Below, piece after piece: positions 8,600-16,807 of a stretch of DNA of 64,000 nucleotides. A program made the translations under genes and the position numbers. Source of the stretch: Ruminococcaceae bacterium UBA1734 (GTDB taxonomy: Bacteria > Bacillota > Clostridia > Oscillospirales > Acutalibacteraceae); contig DCIE01000070.1 in assembly GCA_002315765.1 (NCBI GenBank), forward strand, positions 22,596-86,595, read 5' to 3'. Under the pieces are notes generated by a model. It made no database searches. It was not told the origin of the DNA and saw only the letters and a program-made list of their open reading frames with translations. Position 1 is the first letter of the stretch, and each line of letters starts with the position of its first letter.

Positions 8600-9659
8600 G
8601 TTTTTTACAAATAGACTTAATAATTTAGTTCCATACACTCCCGGCGAACAGCCACAGGATAAAAAATATGTGAAACTTAATACCAACGAATCTCCATTTC
8701 CGCCCTCTAAAGGTGTTTTAGATGCGGTTTCAAATGAGGTTGACAATCTAAAGCTCTATTCCGACCCTGAATGTGTCGTTTTAAGGGATAAAATGTCCGA
8801 AATTTACGGGGTTGAACCTGATTGGATAATTATGAATAACGGCTCTGACGAAACATTGAATTTTGCCTTTATAGCATTTGCTGATGATAACAGTCCGCTT
8901 GTTTTTCCCGATATAACCTACGGTTTTTATCCCGTGTTTGCCGAGATAAATCATATTCCTTATGAAGAAATCCCTCTTTCAGATGATTTTTCAATCAATC
9001 ACGAGGATTATATAGGCGTTAATAAAACCGTTGTAATAGCAAATCCCAACGCACCAACGGGAAAATTTATGCCACTTTCCCATATTGAGGCAATAGTAAA
9101 ATCCAATCCCGACAATGTAATTATTATAGATGAGGCTTATGTTGACTTCGGCGGTGAAAGCGCAGTTTCCCTTGTAAAAAAATACGATAATCTTTTAGTG
9201 GTGGGCACCTTTTCTAAATCCCGTTCTATGGCAGGTGCAAGGCTGGGTTTCGGTATCGGTAACCCTAATCTTATTGCGGATATTAACACTATTAAGTATT
9301 CAACAAACCCCTATAATATTAATAGACTTACTGCCATAGCAGGTGTTTCGGCTTTAGTTGAGCAGGATTATTACGATAAAAACTGCGAAACCATAATTAA
9401 AAACCGTGAATGGACTGTATCTGCTTTGACTGATTTGGGATTTGAGATAATTCCCTCAAAAGCAAATTTCGTTTTTGCAAAATCAGGTGAAATTGAGGGC
9501 GAAAAATTATATTTGTCTTTAAAAGAAAAAGGTGTTCTCGTTCGTCATTTTACCAAAGAAAGAATTAAAGACTATAACCGAATAACAATCGGTACATTGG
9601 AACAAATGCAGATACTAATTGACAAAATCAAAGAAATTAAAGGAGAAATGGGTTTATGA
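8592..9659 (+). CDS. hisC: Histidinol-phosphate aminotransferase
   Basis: 355 residues of the class II PLP aminotransferase fold. The start MSKFFTNRLNNLVPYTPGEQ is typical of HisC. VKLNTNESPFPP binds substrate, NPNAPTGK and IIDEAYVDFG follow, and the PLP lysine is in TFSKSRSMAGARLG. It converts imidazole-acetol phosphate to histidinol phosphate using glutamate. The true start is the ATG at 8592, just inside the hisD end; the open reading further upstream lies wholly within hisD. Confidence 0.95.
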   Translation: MSKFFTNRLNNLVPYTPGEQPQDKKYVKLNTNESPFPPSKGVLDAVSNEVDNLKLYSDPECVVLRDKMSEIYGVEPDWIIMNNGSDETLNFAFIAFADDNSPLVFPDITYGFYPVFAEINHIPYEEIPLSDDFSINHEDYIGVNKTVVIANPNAPTGKFMPLSHIEAIVKSNPDNVIIIDEAYVDFGGESAVSLVKKYDNLLVVGTFSKSRSMAGARLGFGIGNPNLIADINTIKYSTNPYNINRLTAIAGVSALVEQDYYDKNCETIIKNREWTVSALTDLGFEIIPSKANFVFAKSGEIEGEKLYLSLKEKGVLVRHFTKERIKDYNRITIGTLEQMQILIDKIKEIKGEMGL

Positions 9660-10243
9660 GAAGTGCTGAAATAAAAAGAATTACCGGCGAAACCGATATT
9701 ACTTTATCCCTTAATCTTGACGGAAAAGGTTTAAGTGAAATCAACAGCGGTTGCGGTTTTCTCGACCATATGCTGACTCTTTTTGCTAAACACTCAAGAT
9801 TTGATTTAAAGGTGTACTGTAAGGGTGATACTAATGTAGATTATCATCATACAGTAGAAGATATTGCAATAGCCTTAGGTCAGGCATTTAAGAACTCGTT
9901 AGGAGATAAGCGAGGTATTGTTCGCTACGGTGATACGGTACTGCCTATGGACGAAACATTAATTCTTTCGGCTGTGGATATTTCAGGCAGAGGTTTACTT
10001 CGCTATAATGTAGATATTCCCGCATACAAGGTAGGGGATTTTGATACTGAGCTTTGCGAAGAGTTTTGGCAGGGTTTTGTAAGAAATGCCGAAATCACAT
10101 TACACATTAAACATCTTGACGGCACTAATTCTCATCATATTATCGAAGGTATTTTCAAATCGGTGGCAAGAACACTTAAAACCGCCGTTTCCATAGATAA
10201 GAATTTTTCTGATGAAATTCCGTCAACAAAGGGAGTCCTTTGA
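9656..10243 (+). CDS. hisB: Imidazoleglycerol-phosphate dehydratase
   Basis: 195 residues, the monofunctional bacterial form without a fused phosphatase (the operon supplies a separate PHP phosphatase). The duplicated metal-binding motifs are FLDHMLTLFAKHSRFD with DYHHTVEDIAIALGQA, and LDGTNSHHIIEGIFK near the end. It dehydrates imidazole glycerol phosphate to imidazole acetol phosphate with manganese. It overlaps hisC by ATGA. Confidence 0.96.
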   Translation: MRSAEIKRITGETDITLSLNLDGKGLSEINSGCGFLDHMLTLFAKHSRFDLKVYCKGDTNVDYHHTVEDIAIALGQAFKNSLGDKRGIVRYGDTVLPMDETLILSAVDISGRGLLRYNVDIPAYKVGDFDTELCEEFWQGFVRNAEITLHIKHLDGTNSHHIIEGIFKSVARTLKTAVSIDKNFSDEIPSTKGVL

Positions 10244-10857
10244 TGATAGCAATAGTTGATTACGGAGTCGGAAATTTATTTTCTCTTTGTTCATCTCTTA
10301 AAATGATAGGGCAAGAAGCCGTTATAACAAGCGATTTTAAAACAATTGAAAATGCCGATAAAATTATTCTTCCCGGTGTGGGTGCTTTTGGCGATGCCAT
10401 AAAAAAACTTAAAGAAACCGGACTTGATACGGTTGTTGTCAACGAGGCAAATAAAGGTAAGGATATTATGGGAATTTGTCTTGGAATGCAACTTTTATTT
10501 GACAAAAGTTATGAGTACGGCGAACATACGGGACTTGGACTTTTAAAGGGTGAAATCGTGGCAATGGAGGGCAGACTTCCGAAAAATCTTAAAATTCCCC
10601 ATATTGGTTGGAATGGACTTAAGTTTGTGTCCCACAGTCATTTGCTTTCGGGCATTAAGGAGAATGACTGCGTTTATTTTGTTCATTCTTATTATGCCGT
10701 TGGGTGTGAAGACTCACTTGTGGCTACAAGTGAGTACGGAAAAGATATTACCGCAATTGTACAAAAGGACAATGTTATGGGTTGTCAATTTCATCCCGAA
10801 AAAAGCGGTAATGTTGGACTTTCTATTTTAAAAGCATTTTGTGAGGGTAAAAAATGA
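10243..10857 (+). CDS. hisH: Imidazole glycerol phosphate synthase, glutaminase subunit
   Basis: 204 residues of class I glutamine amidotransferase. The nucleophile cysteine is in GICLGMQLLF, and the His/Glu pair is in CQFHPEKS near the end. It starts with MIAIVDYGVGNLFSL, a typical HisH opening. The ATG at 10243 shares one base with the hisB stop (TGATG). HisH releases ammonia from glutamine and channels it to HisF. hisA lies between the two subunit genes, a common order. Confidence 0.96.
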   Translation: MIAIVDYGVGNLFSLCSSLKMIGQEAVITSDFKTIENADKIILPGVGAFGDAIKKLKETGLDTVVVNEANKGKDIMGICLGMQLLFDKSYEYGEHTGLGLLKGEIVAMEGRLPKNLKIPHIGWNGLKFVSHSHLLSGIKENDCVYFVHSYYAVGCEDSLVATSEYGKDITAIVQKDNVMGCQFHPEKSGNVGLSILKAFCEGKK

Positions 10858-11567
10858 TTATTTTTCCGGCGATAGACCTTTATGATAAAAAAGCCGTCAG
10901 GCTTTATAAAGGTGATTACGATAATATGACAGTTTACAGCGATAATCCTTTATCGGTAGCTTTTGACTTTGAAAAAAAAGGTGCAAAAGCAGTGCATTTA
11001 GTTGACCTTGAAGGTGCAAAATTCGGTACAACACCTAATATTGATGTTGTAGAAAGCATTGTTAAGAGTACAAGTTTGTTTACCGAAATCGGCGGTGGAA
11101 TAAGAGATGCCGAAACTGTAAATAAATATATTTCTATCGGTGTTGATAGGGTTATTTTAGGTACTGCCGCAGTAGAAAATCCTGACTTTTTAAAAGAAGT
11201 TGTATCAAAATATAAGGAAAAAATAGCTGTTGGTGCAGATGTTAGAGACGGTTATATTGCCATAAAGGGCTGGACCGAAAAATCAAAAATCACTCTCGAA
11301 AATTTTCTTGACGATATGGAAAAAATAGGAGTAAAAACCGTTATTTGCACCGATATTTCAAAGGACGGTGCTATGAAAGGTACCAATCTTGAGCTGTATT
11401 CCGAACTCTCAAAAAAATATAGCCTTCAAATTACCGCTTCGGGCGGAGTATCTACAATGGAAGATGTTAAAAAACTTTCCGAAATGAATATTTACGGCGC
11501 CATAATCGGTAAGGCATATTATACAGGGGATATTGATTTGTCCCGTGCGATTGAGGTGGCTCGATGA
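10854..11567 (+). CDS. hisA: ProFAR isomerase HisA
   Basis: 237 residues of a beta/alpha barrel. The first catalytic aspartate is in FPAIDLYDKKAVRLYKGDY and the second in CTDISKDGAMKGTN; the phosphate site is at ASGGVSTMEDV. It isomerises ProFAR to PRFAR, the fourth step of the pathway. ATGA overlaps join it to hisH and to hisF. Confidence 0.96.
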   Translation: MIIFPAIDLYDKKAVRLYKGDYDNMTVYSDNPLSVAFDFEKKGAKAVHLVDLEGAKFGTTPNIDVVESIVKSTSLFTEIGGGIRDAETVNKYISIGVDRVILGTAAVENPDFLKEVVSKYKEKIAVGADVRDGYIAIKGWTEKSKITLENFLDDMEKIGVKTVICTDISKDGAMKGTNLELYSELSKKYSLQITASGGVSTMEDVKKLSEMNIYGAIIGKAYYTGDIDLSRAIEVAR

Positions 11568-12322
11568 TAACGAAAAGAATTATTCCCTGCCTTGATGTGC
11601 GAAACGGCAGGGTAGTAAAAGGCGTAAATTTTGAGGGTATTAATGATGTTTCTTCACCTGTTGAACTTGCCGATTACTATTCAAAAAACGGTGCCGATGA
11701 ACTTGTTTTTTATGATATAACCGCTTCTTTTGAGGGTAGAAAACTGTTTTCCGAAATTTTAACCGAGGTGGCATCTAAAATATTTATTCCTCTAACGGTT
11801 GGCGGAGGTATTAATACCGTTGATGACTTTGATAGGGTTTTAAAATGCGGTGCCGATAAGGTAAGCGTTAATTCGGGAGCTATTAAAAATCCGAATTTAA
11901 TACCCGAAGCGGCTAAGATATACGGAAACCAGTGTGTTGTAATTTCCGCCGATGTAAAAAGAGTTGACGGAGTTTTCAGAGTATTTGCAAAGGGCGGTAG
12001 AGAAAATACAGGTATGGAAGCAGTTAGTTGGATAAAACACTGTGTCGATTCGGGAGCAGGTGAGGTTGTATTAAATTCCATTGATACCGATGGTGTCAAA
12101 AAAGGCTTTGATACCGAAATGCTGTCAAAGGTTTTAGATGTTGTTAATGTTCCGGTTATCGCTTCGGGCGGTGCCGGTAGTACAAATGATTTTGTGGAAT
12201 TATTTAATAAACTTCCTACGGTAGATGCCGGTCTTGCGGCTTCGATATTCCACTTCGGCGAAGTGGCAATTAAGGATTTAAAACAAGAATTACATAATAA
12301 CGGAATTAATGTGAGGTTATAA
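11564..12322 (+). CDS. hisF: Imidazole glycerol phosphate synthase, cyclase subunit
   Basis: 252 residues, a barrel paralogous to HisA. The catalytic aspartates sit in RIIPCLDVRNGRVVKG (near residue 11) and LNSIDTDGVKKGFD (near residue 168 as read). With HisH it closes the imidazole ring and releases AICAR, which links the pathway to purine synthesis. It is coupled to hisA by ATGA, and the next gene starts two bases after its stop. Confidence 0.96.
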   Translation: MITKRIIPCLDVRNGRVVKGVNFEGINDVSSPVELADYYSKNGADELVFYDITASFEGRKLFSEILTEVASKIFIPLTVGGGINTVDDFDRVLKCGADKVSVNSGAIKNPNLIPEAAKIYGNQCVVISADVKRVDGVFRVFAKGGRENTGMEAVSWIKHCVDSGAGEVVLNSIDTDGVKKGFDTEMLSKVLDVVNVPVIASGGAGSTNDFVELFNKLPTVDAGLAASIFHFGEVAIKDLKQELHNNGINVRL

Positions 12323-12324
12323 AA

Positions 12325-12975
12325 ATGATTGATATTAACGAACTGAAATATGATGAAAACGGACTTATTCCTGCAGTAGTTGTTGATTCTATCAGCAAAA
12401 AGGTTCTTACTGTTGCTTATATGAATAAAGAATCCCTTAAAATATCAATGGAAAAGGGATTGACTTGTTTTTTCAGCCGTTCAAGACAGGAATTATGGCT
12501 AAAAGGGGAAACAAGCGGTAATTATCAACATATTGTCAGCATTACAGCCGACTGTGATAAAGATGCTTTGGTTGTGGTTGTGGAAAAAGACGGACCTGCC
12601 TGTCATACCGGCAGTGATAGTTGTTTCACAAAAGAGATATACTCAAGTGATGAACTCCACGAATTTTCTTTGCAAAATCTTTACGAGCTTTTAGAGGGTA
12701 GAAAAAAGGATAAACCCGAAGGCTCTTACACCACATATCTTTTCCAAAAGGGAATAGACAAAATTCTTAAAAAGGTCGGGGAAGAGTGTACCGAAGTAAT
12801 TATTGCCGGAAAAGCTGACGACAAGAAAGAAACCGTTTATGAGTTAGCAGACCTTGCATATCACGCTATGGTACTTATGGTTGAAATGGGTATTAGCGTG
12901 GAAGATGTTCACCGAGAGTTAGCATCAAGACATATAATAGACCATAAGGTTAAACAGGAAAAAATGACAAAATGA
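12325..12975 (+). CDS. hisIE: Bifunctional phosphoribosyl-AMP cyclohydrolase / phosphoribosyl-ATP pyrophosphatase
   Basis: 216 residues with two fused domains. Residues 1 to about 105 are HisI, with FFSRSRQELWLKGETSG and the zinc and magnesium residues in DCDKDALVVVVEKDGPACHTG. Residues from about 115 on are HisE, an all-helical MazG-like domain with KKVGEECTEVIIAGK and ETVYELADLAYHAMVL. The fusion performs steps two and three of the pathway. GTGAGG lies before the ATG. Confidence 0.96.
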   Translation: MIDINELKYDENGLIPAVVVDSISKKVLTVAYMNKESLKISMEKGLTCFFSRSRQELWLKGETSGNYQHIVSITADCDKDALVVVVEKDGPACHTGSDSCFTKEIYSSDELHEFSLQNLYELLEGRKKDKPEGSYTTYLFQKGIDKILKKVGEECTEVIIAGKADDKKETVYELADLAYHAMVLMVEMGISVEDVHRELASRHIIDHKVKQEKMTK

Positions 12976-13730
12976 TTAGAAATAATTATCATACACATAC
13001 GGTATTTTGCGATGGCTCGGATACTGCCGAGGATATTGTTAAAACGGCAATTAATATGGGATGTACCGAAATCGGATTTACAGGTCATAGTTATACCGAT
13101 ATTCCCGATGAGGACCCTTTTTGTATGACTCTCGAAAATACCGATTTGTATATTAAAGAAATTAGTCGTCTTAAAAGAGAATACGAAGGCAAAATCAAAA
13201 TACTTTTAGGTGTTGAGCAAGATTATTATTCCACCCAAAAGACCGATACTTATGAATATGTTATCGGTTCGGTACACTATGTTCTTAAAGACGGAGTTTA
13301 TATTTCCATCGACTACTCAAAACAGGTATTAATCGATGCTGTAAATAGGTTTTACAATGGGGATTTCTATGCTTTAGCCGAGGATTATTATAACCTTGTA
13401 GGCGATATTTACAATAAGACAAAATGCGACATTGTAGGACATTTTGATATTATTACAAAATTCAATGAGAACAAGGATTTGTTTGATGTTAATAATAAAC
13501 GATATGTTGATGCCTATACCAAAGCATTAAATAAATTAATGGGTAAAGGATTATGTTTTGAGGTTAATTTCGGTGCTGTTGCGAGAAATTACCGAACAAC
13601 ACCATATCCCCAAAAAGAAATACTTAATAAAATTATTGAAAATAAAGAAAAAATAATTTATTCATCCGATTGTCATAATAAAGAAAACTTGCTTTTCGGA
13701 ATTAACGGTGATAATATTTATATTAAATAA
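12972..13730 (+). CDS. hisK: Histidinol-phosphatase, PHP type
   Basis: 252 residues of the PHP metal-dependent phosphoesterase fold. Metal-binding motifs run in order: NYHTHTVFCDGSD at residue 4 on, GFTGHSY, IGSVHYV, DIVGHFDII and YSSDCHN near the end. It should remove phosphate from histidinol phosphate, the only step not covered by the other operon genes, which completes the pathway. It overlaps hisIE by ATGA and is the last gene of the operon. The same family is also called hisJ. Confidence 0.9.
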   Translation: MIRNNYHTHTVFCDGSDTAEDIVKTAINMGCTEIGFTGHSYTDIPDEDPFCMTLENTDLYIKEISRLKREYEGKIKILLGVEQDYYSTQKTDTYEYVIGSVHYVLKDGVYISIDYSKQVLIDAVNRFYNGDFYALAEDYYNLVGDIYNKTKCDIVGHFDIITKFNENKDLFDVNNKRYVDAYTKALNKLMGKGLCFEVNFGAVARNYRTTPYPQKEILNKIIENKEKIIYSSDCHNKENLLFGINGDNIYIK

Positions 13731-13733
13731 GTT

Positions 13734-13760
13734 TAGGGTTACTCTTATCGGGTAACCCTA
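13734..13760 (+). terminator. Hairpin after the histidine operon
   Basis: TAGGGTTAC (13734-13742) pairs perfectly with GTAACCCTA (13752-13760) over a nine-base loop, starting four bases after the last his stop. No U tract follows, so intrinsic termination may be incomplete and the hairpin may instead protect the transcript end. Confidence 0.6.
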
Positions 13761-13793
13761 TATGTACATTATTATAATGTAGGAGATGAAAGT

Positions 13794-15632
13794 ATGTGGG
13801 GACCTCCTCCAAGAGGTATGTTTAACGCTACCGAAAAATTAAAAGAACCTAAACCCGAAAAATTATCCCAAGTTCCCGGATATTTATGGCGGCTTGTGTC
13901 TAAATTTTTTTCAAGACTTTTTTATATTTTTAGGCTTGTATGGGATGCTAAACCGTGGATTTTAATTGTTATGATGTTAAATTCATTGTTAAACGGTATC
14001 TTTCCGGTTATTACCGCCATTATTTCAGCACAGGTGCTAAACCTTTTGGCCGAGGTAATTAAGGGTACAATAGATAGCTTTAATAGGATAATTTTTATTT
14101 TGATTTTGCAATTTGCTTTTCAGTTTATAGTGTCTTTAACGGGTACTGTACATACTATGATTATGCGTGTGGCGAATGAGCTTGTAACCAATGCAATTAA
14201 AATTAAAATTATTTCAAAAGCCAAGGATATCGACCTTAAAAATTTTGATATGCCCGAATTTTATGAGAAAATGGAAAATGCACATAGAGAAGCAAGTATG
14301 CGACCGGTTAATACACTCAATTCTTTATTTTCCATTATTTCTTCGATAATTTCGGTTGCAAGTTTTATCGTAATTCTTGCAAATGTCAGTTATTTTGCAC
14401 CGCTTATTATGGTTATTCTTGCCATACCGGTTGCCGTAATTAATTATATATACCGTAAAAAGAATTTCCTCTATATGAGGTGGCGTAGCAGAGACCGCCG
14501 TGAAATGAATTATTACAGCGATGTTCTTGTTGATAAAGACTTGGCAAAAGAAGTTAAAATCTTTTCTCTTTCCGACACATTTGTAACTGCTTTTAAGTCA
14601 ACTTTCAATAGATATTTCGGCGGTATAAAGAAACTTGCCGTTCAAGAAGGCGCTTGGAATATTGGTGTATCGGTTACAACAAGCACTGTAAACTGCGGTA
14701 TATTCTTATTTATTGCAAAAAAGGTTTATGACGGCTCAATGAAACTCGGAGATTATAATCTTTATACCGGTGCATTAAGTTCCATGTTCAATGATGGGTA
14801 CTCACGGAATACGCTGACAACAATCCGTAGGATACTCTCAGGCTCGCTAAATTACGCCGTAGACACGGTTCAATTCATACAGAGCAATCCTATGAGGATG
14901 GTCAAGATACCGTCTGATAGGGCGGTTCCTGACACTCCTACGAGGTCTTCTCCTCATGTATATATACCAAGCGATAAGATAGAAATGATATTCAAGAGGT
15001 TCCCAGAAGGTTCATCTTCTTTTATTCCGATGCAGTTTGGATATAGATGTGGTATGAGACTCGGAGAGGCATTTGGTGTCTATTGGGAAGATATCGACTT
15101 TGATAATCGAACGGTATCAATCAATAGACAGGTTCAATGGCACAACAGCGAAAAGTATTGGTACTTTTCAAATCCAAAGTATAATTCTTTCCGAACCATT
15201 GAACTTGACAGTGAACTACTGGAAATATTAAAGCGTGAATACGACAAGCAACAGCGTGCTCGTATCTACTATGACGACTTGTATGTAAGTCTGTATGAAG
15301 ACAATCGCAGAGTTTTGAACACAAATGGAGAGGGGTCGATAATTCACCCTGTAGCAGTTCGTGAAAACGGTGCTTTCATTATCCCAAGAACAATGCAACA
15401 TACGAGCGGGATAATACATCACGATCTCGAATATCCAGACTTTACATTCCATTCATTTAGGCACACGCACGCAACTATGCTTGCTGAATCTGGTGCTCCT
15501 ATGAAATACACTCAGGAACGATTAGGGCACAAAGACATCACCGTAACGATGCAAATATATCAGCACGCATCACCGAACATTCGGCAGGAAGGTTTGGGAG
15601 TTATAGAAAAAATGTTTTCAAAAGAAGCGTAA
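13794..15632 (+). CDS. Chimeric ORF: ABC exporter N-terminal half fused in frame to a tyrosine recombinase C-terminal part
   Basis: A single open frame of 612 residues joins two unrelated genes. Residues 1 to about 331 are the transmembrane half of an ABC exporter, with about four hydrophobic helices and the usual LGDYNLYTGALSSM ending block; the last helices and the whole ATPase domain are missing. From about residue 335 the protein is a phage/ICE-type integrase: part of the core-binding domain (SRNTLTTIRRILSGSLNYAV), then a complete catalytic domain with R422 (GMRLGEAF), HSFRH at 553-557, H579 (LGHKDIT) and nucleophile Y589. The integrase lacks its N-terminal arm-binding domain. AGGAG lies 8 bases before the ATG, so the exporter start is real. 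Neither half should work as a normal family member. It may be a deletion scar or a metagenome assembly join. Confidence 0.85.
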   Translation: MWGPPPRGMFNATEKLKEPKPEKLSQVPGYLWRLVSKFFSRLFYIFRLVWDAKPWILIVMMLNSLLNGIFPVITAIISAQVLNLLAEVIKGTIDSFNRIIFILILQFAFQFIVSLTGTVHTMIMRVANELVTNAIKIKIISKAKDIDLKNFDMPEFYEKMENAHREASMRPVNTLNSLFSIISSIISVASFIVILANVSYFAPLIMVILAIPVAVINYIYRKKNFLYMRWRSRDRREMNYYSDVLVDKDLAKEVKIFSLSDTFVTAFKSTFNRYFGGIKKLAVQEGAWNIGVSVTTSTVNCGIFLFIAKKVYDGSMKLGDYNLYTGALSSMFNDGYSRNTLTTIRRILSGSLNYAVDTVQFIQSNPMRMVKIPSDRAVPDTPTRSSPHVYIPSDKIEMIFKRFPEGSSSFIPMQFGYRCGMRLGEAFGVYWEDIDFDNRTVSINRQVQWHNSEKYWYFSNPKYNSFRTIELDSELLEILKREYDKQQRARIYYDDLYVSLYEDNRRVLNTNGEGSIIHPVAVRENGAFIIPRTMQHTSGIIHHDLEYPDFTFHSFRHTHATMLAESGAPMKYTQERLGHKDITVTMQIYQHASPNIRQEGLGVIEKMFSKEA

Positions 15633-15702
15633 AAAAATAGGGGCAGGACATTACATCCTACCCCTTGTTTTTTTGCCCACATCTGTTTTCGTGGTGGGCA
15701 AA
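14790..15702 (+). mobile_element. Remnant of an integrative element (integrase 3' part and flanking repeats)
   Basis: The recombinase fragment, its strong terminator and the repeat-bearing non-coding sequence after it look like one end of an integrated phage or conjugative element. No other mobile genes are present: the flanks are the histidine operon upstream and GGGtGRT on the other strand downstream. The break lies inside the integrase gene, not at an attachment site, so this is a decayed or wrongly joined piece rather than an intact element. The exact left edge is uncertain by about 15 bases around 14785-14800. Confidence 0.6.
15640..15674 (+). terminator. Intrinsic terminator after the integrase
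   Basis: GGGGCAGGA (15640-15648) pairs with TCCTACCCC (15656-15664) with one internal mismatch over a seven-base loop, followed by TTGTTTTTTT. It lies seven bases after the integrase stop and looks like a standard intrinsic terminator. Confidence 0.85.
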
Positions 15703-15715
15703 TGGTGGTCAATTT
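15672..15715. repeat. Inverted repeat and tandem near-repeat beside the integrase
   Basis: TTTGCCCAC (15672-15680) and GTGGGCAAA (15694-15702) form a perfect nine-base inverted repeat. The second arm belongs to a tandem near-repeat, GGTGGGCAAAT followed by GGTGGTCAAT. Short repeats next to an integrase gene are typical of recombinase or directionality-factor binding sites at an attachment region. That role is inferred; no matching core sequence was found at the exporter/integrase junction. Confidence 0.5.
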
Positions 15716-15776
15716 GGTATTTTTACTGTTTTTTCACTCTGTCGTAGAAAAACTCAAAATGCGAGAAACACTTGAT

Positions 15777-16793
15777 TTATCGGCGTTTTAAGGCTTCTTC
15801 GACAGCCACAGCACAGGCTACAGTACATCCAACCATGGGGTTGTTACCGGCACCGATAAGTCCCATCATCTCAACATGAGCCGGAACTGAAGAAGAACCT
15901 GCAAACTGAGCATCGGAATGCATACGGCCCATAGTATCGGTCATACCGTAACTTGAAGGACCGGCACCCATATTATCAGGATGAAGTGTTCTACCTGTAC
16001 CGCCACCGGAGGCAACGGAGAAATAATTGATACCGTTTTCAATGCACCACTTTTTGTAAGTACCTGCAACAGGATGCTGGAAACGAGTTGGGTTGGTGGA
16101 GTTACCTGTAATCGAAACACCTACATTCTCAAGACGCATAATTGCAACGCCCTCGGGAACATTGTCAGCACCGTAGCACTTAACATCGGCGCGTTGACCT
16201 TTGGAGAAAGCCTTTGTTTCAACAACCTTAACTTCCTCGGCATAAGGGTCAAACTCGGTCTCAACATAGGTGAAACCGTTAATTCTTGAAATAATATAAG
16301 CGGCGTCCTTACCGAGACCGTTAAGAATTACACGGAGAGGTTTAACACGAACCTTGTTAGCATTAAGCGCAATCTTAATTGCACCTTCAGCAGCGGCAAA
16401 AGACTCATGACCTGCCAAGAAGCAGAAGCATTCTGTTTCTTCGGAAAGAAGCATTTTACCTAAATTACCGTGGCCGAGACCAACCTTGCGGTTTTCGGCA
16501 ACCGAACCGGGAATACAAAAAGACTGTAAACCGATACCGATATTTGCAGCGGCAGTAGCGGCTGACTTATCGCCGGTCTTTTCAGCAGCCTTAATGGCAA
16601 TAGCAGAACCTACAGTATAAGCCCACTTTGCATTTTCAAAACAAATCGGCTGAGTTTCCTGAACGATGGTATAAGGGTCAATTCCTGCATTAGCACAGAT
16701 TTCCTTACATTCATCAATAGAGGAGATACCGTATTCTTTAAGAACGCCGAGGATTTTGCCCTCGCGTCTTTCGTAACCTTCAAATTGTGCCAT
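15777..16793 (-). CDS. GGGtGRT protein
   Basis: 338 residues of the family named after its GGGTGRT motif, here at residues 263-269 in VASGGGTGRTLHPDN. The protein is rich in glycine and alanine, has no membrane segments or signal peptide, and has an NPMVGCTVACAVAVEEA tail. Conserved cysteines at about 51, 93, 122 and 124 could bind metal. The function is not established. It is paired with a NifU-like scaffold gene 14 bases upstream, an arrangement common in anaerobic Clostridia. An iron-sulfur or redox role is a guess from that partner. Its stop faces the integrase remnant. Confidence 0.85.
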   Translation of the reverse strand: MAQFEGYERREGKILGVLKEYGISSIDECKEICANAGIDPYTIVQETQPICFENAKWAYTVGSAIAIKAAEKTGDKSAATAAANIGIGLQSFCIPGSVAENRKVGLGHGNLGKMLLSEETECFCFLAGHESFAAAEGAIKIALNANKVRVKPLRVILNGLGKDAAYIISRINGFTYVETEFDPYAEEVKVVETKAFSKGQRADVKCYGADNVPEGVAIMRLENVGVSITGNSTNPTRFQHPVAGTYKKWCIENGINYFSVASGGGTGRTLHPDNMGAGPSSYGMTDTMGRMHSDAQFAGSSSVPAHVEMMGLIGAGNNPMVGCTVACAVAVEEALKRR

Positions 16794-16807
16794 AATCTTC
16801 GACCTCC

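Noticed and set aside
14790..15702. Complete prophage or conjugative element
   Set aside because: Only an integrase fragment is present; there are no structural, relaxase or replication genes and the flanks are ordinary chromosome.
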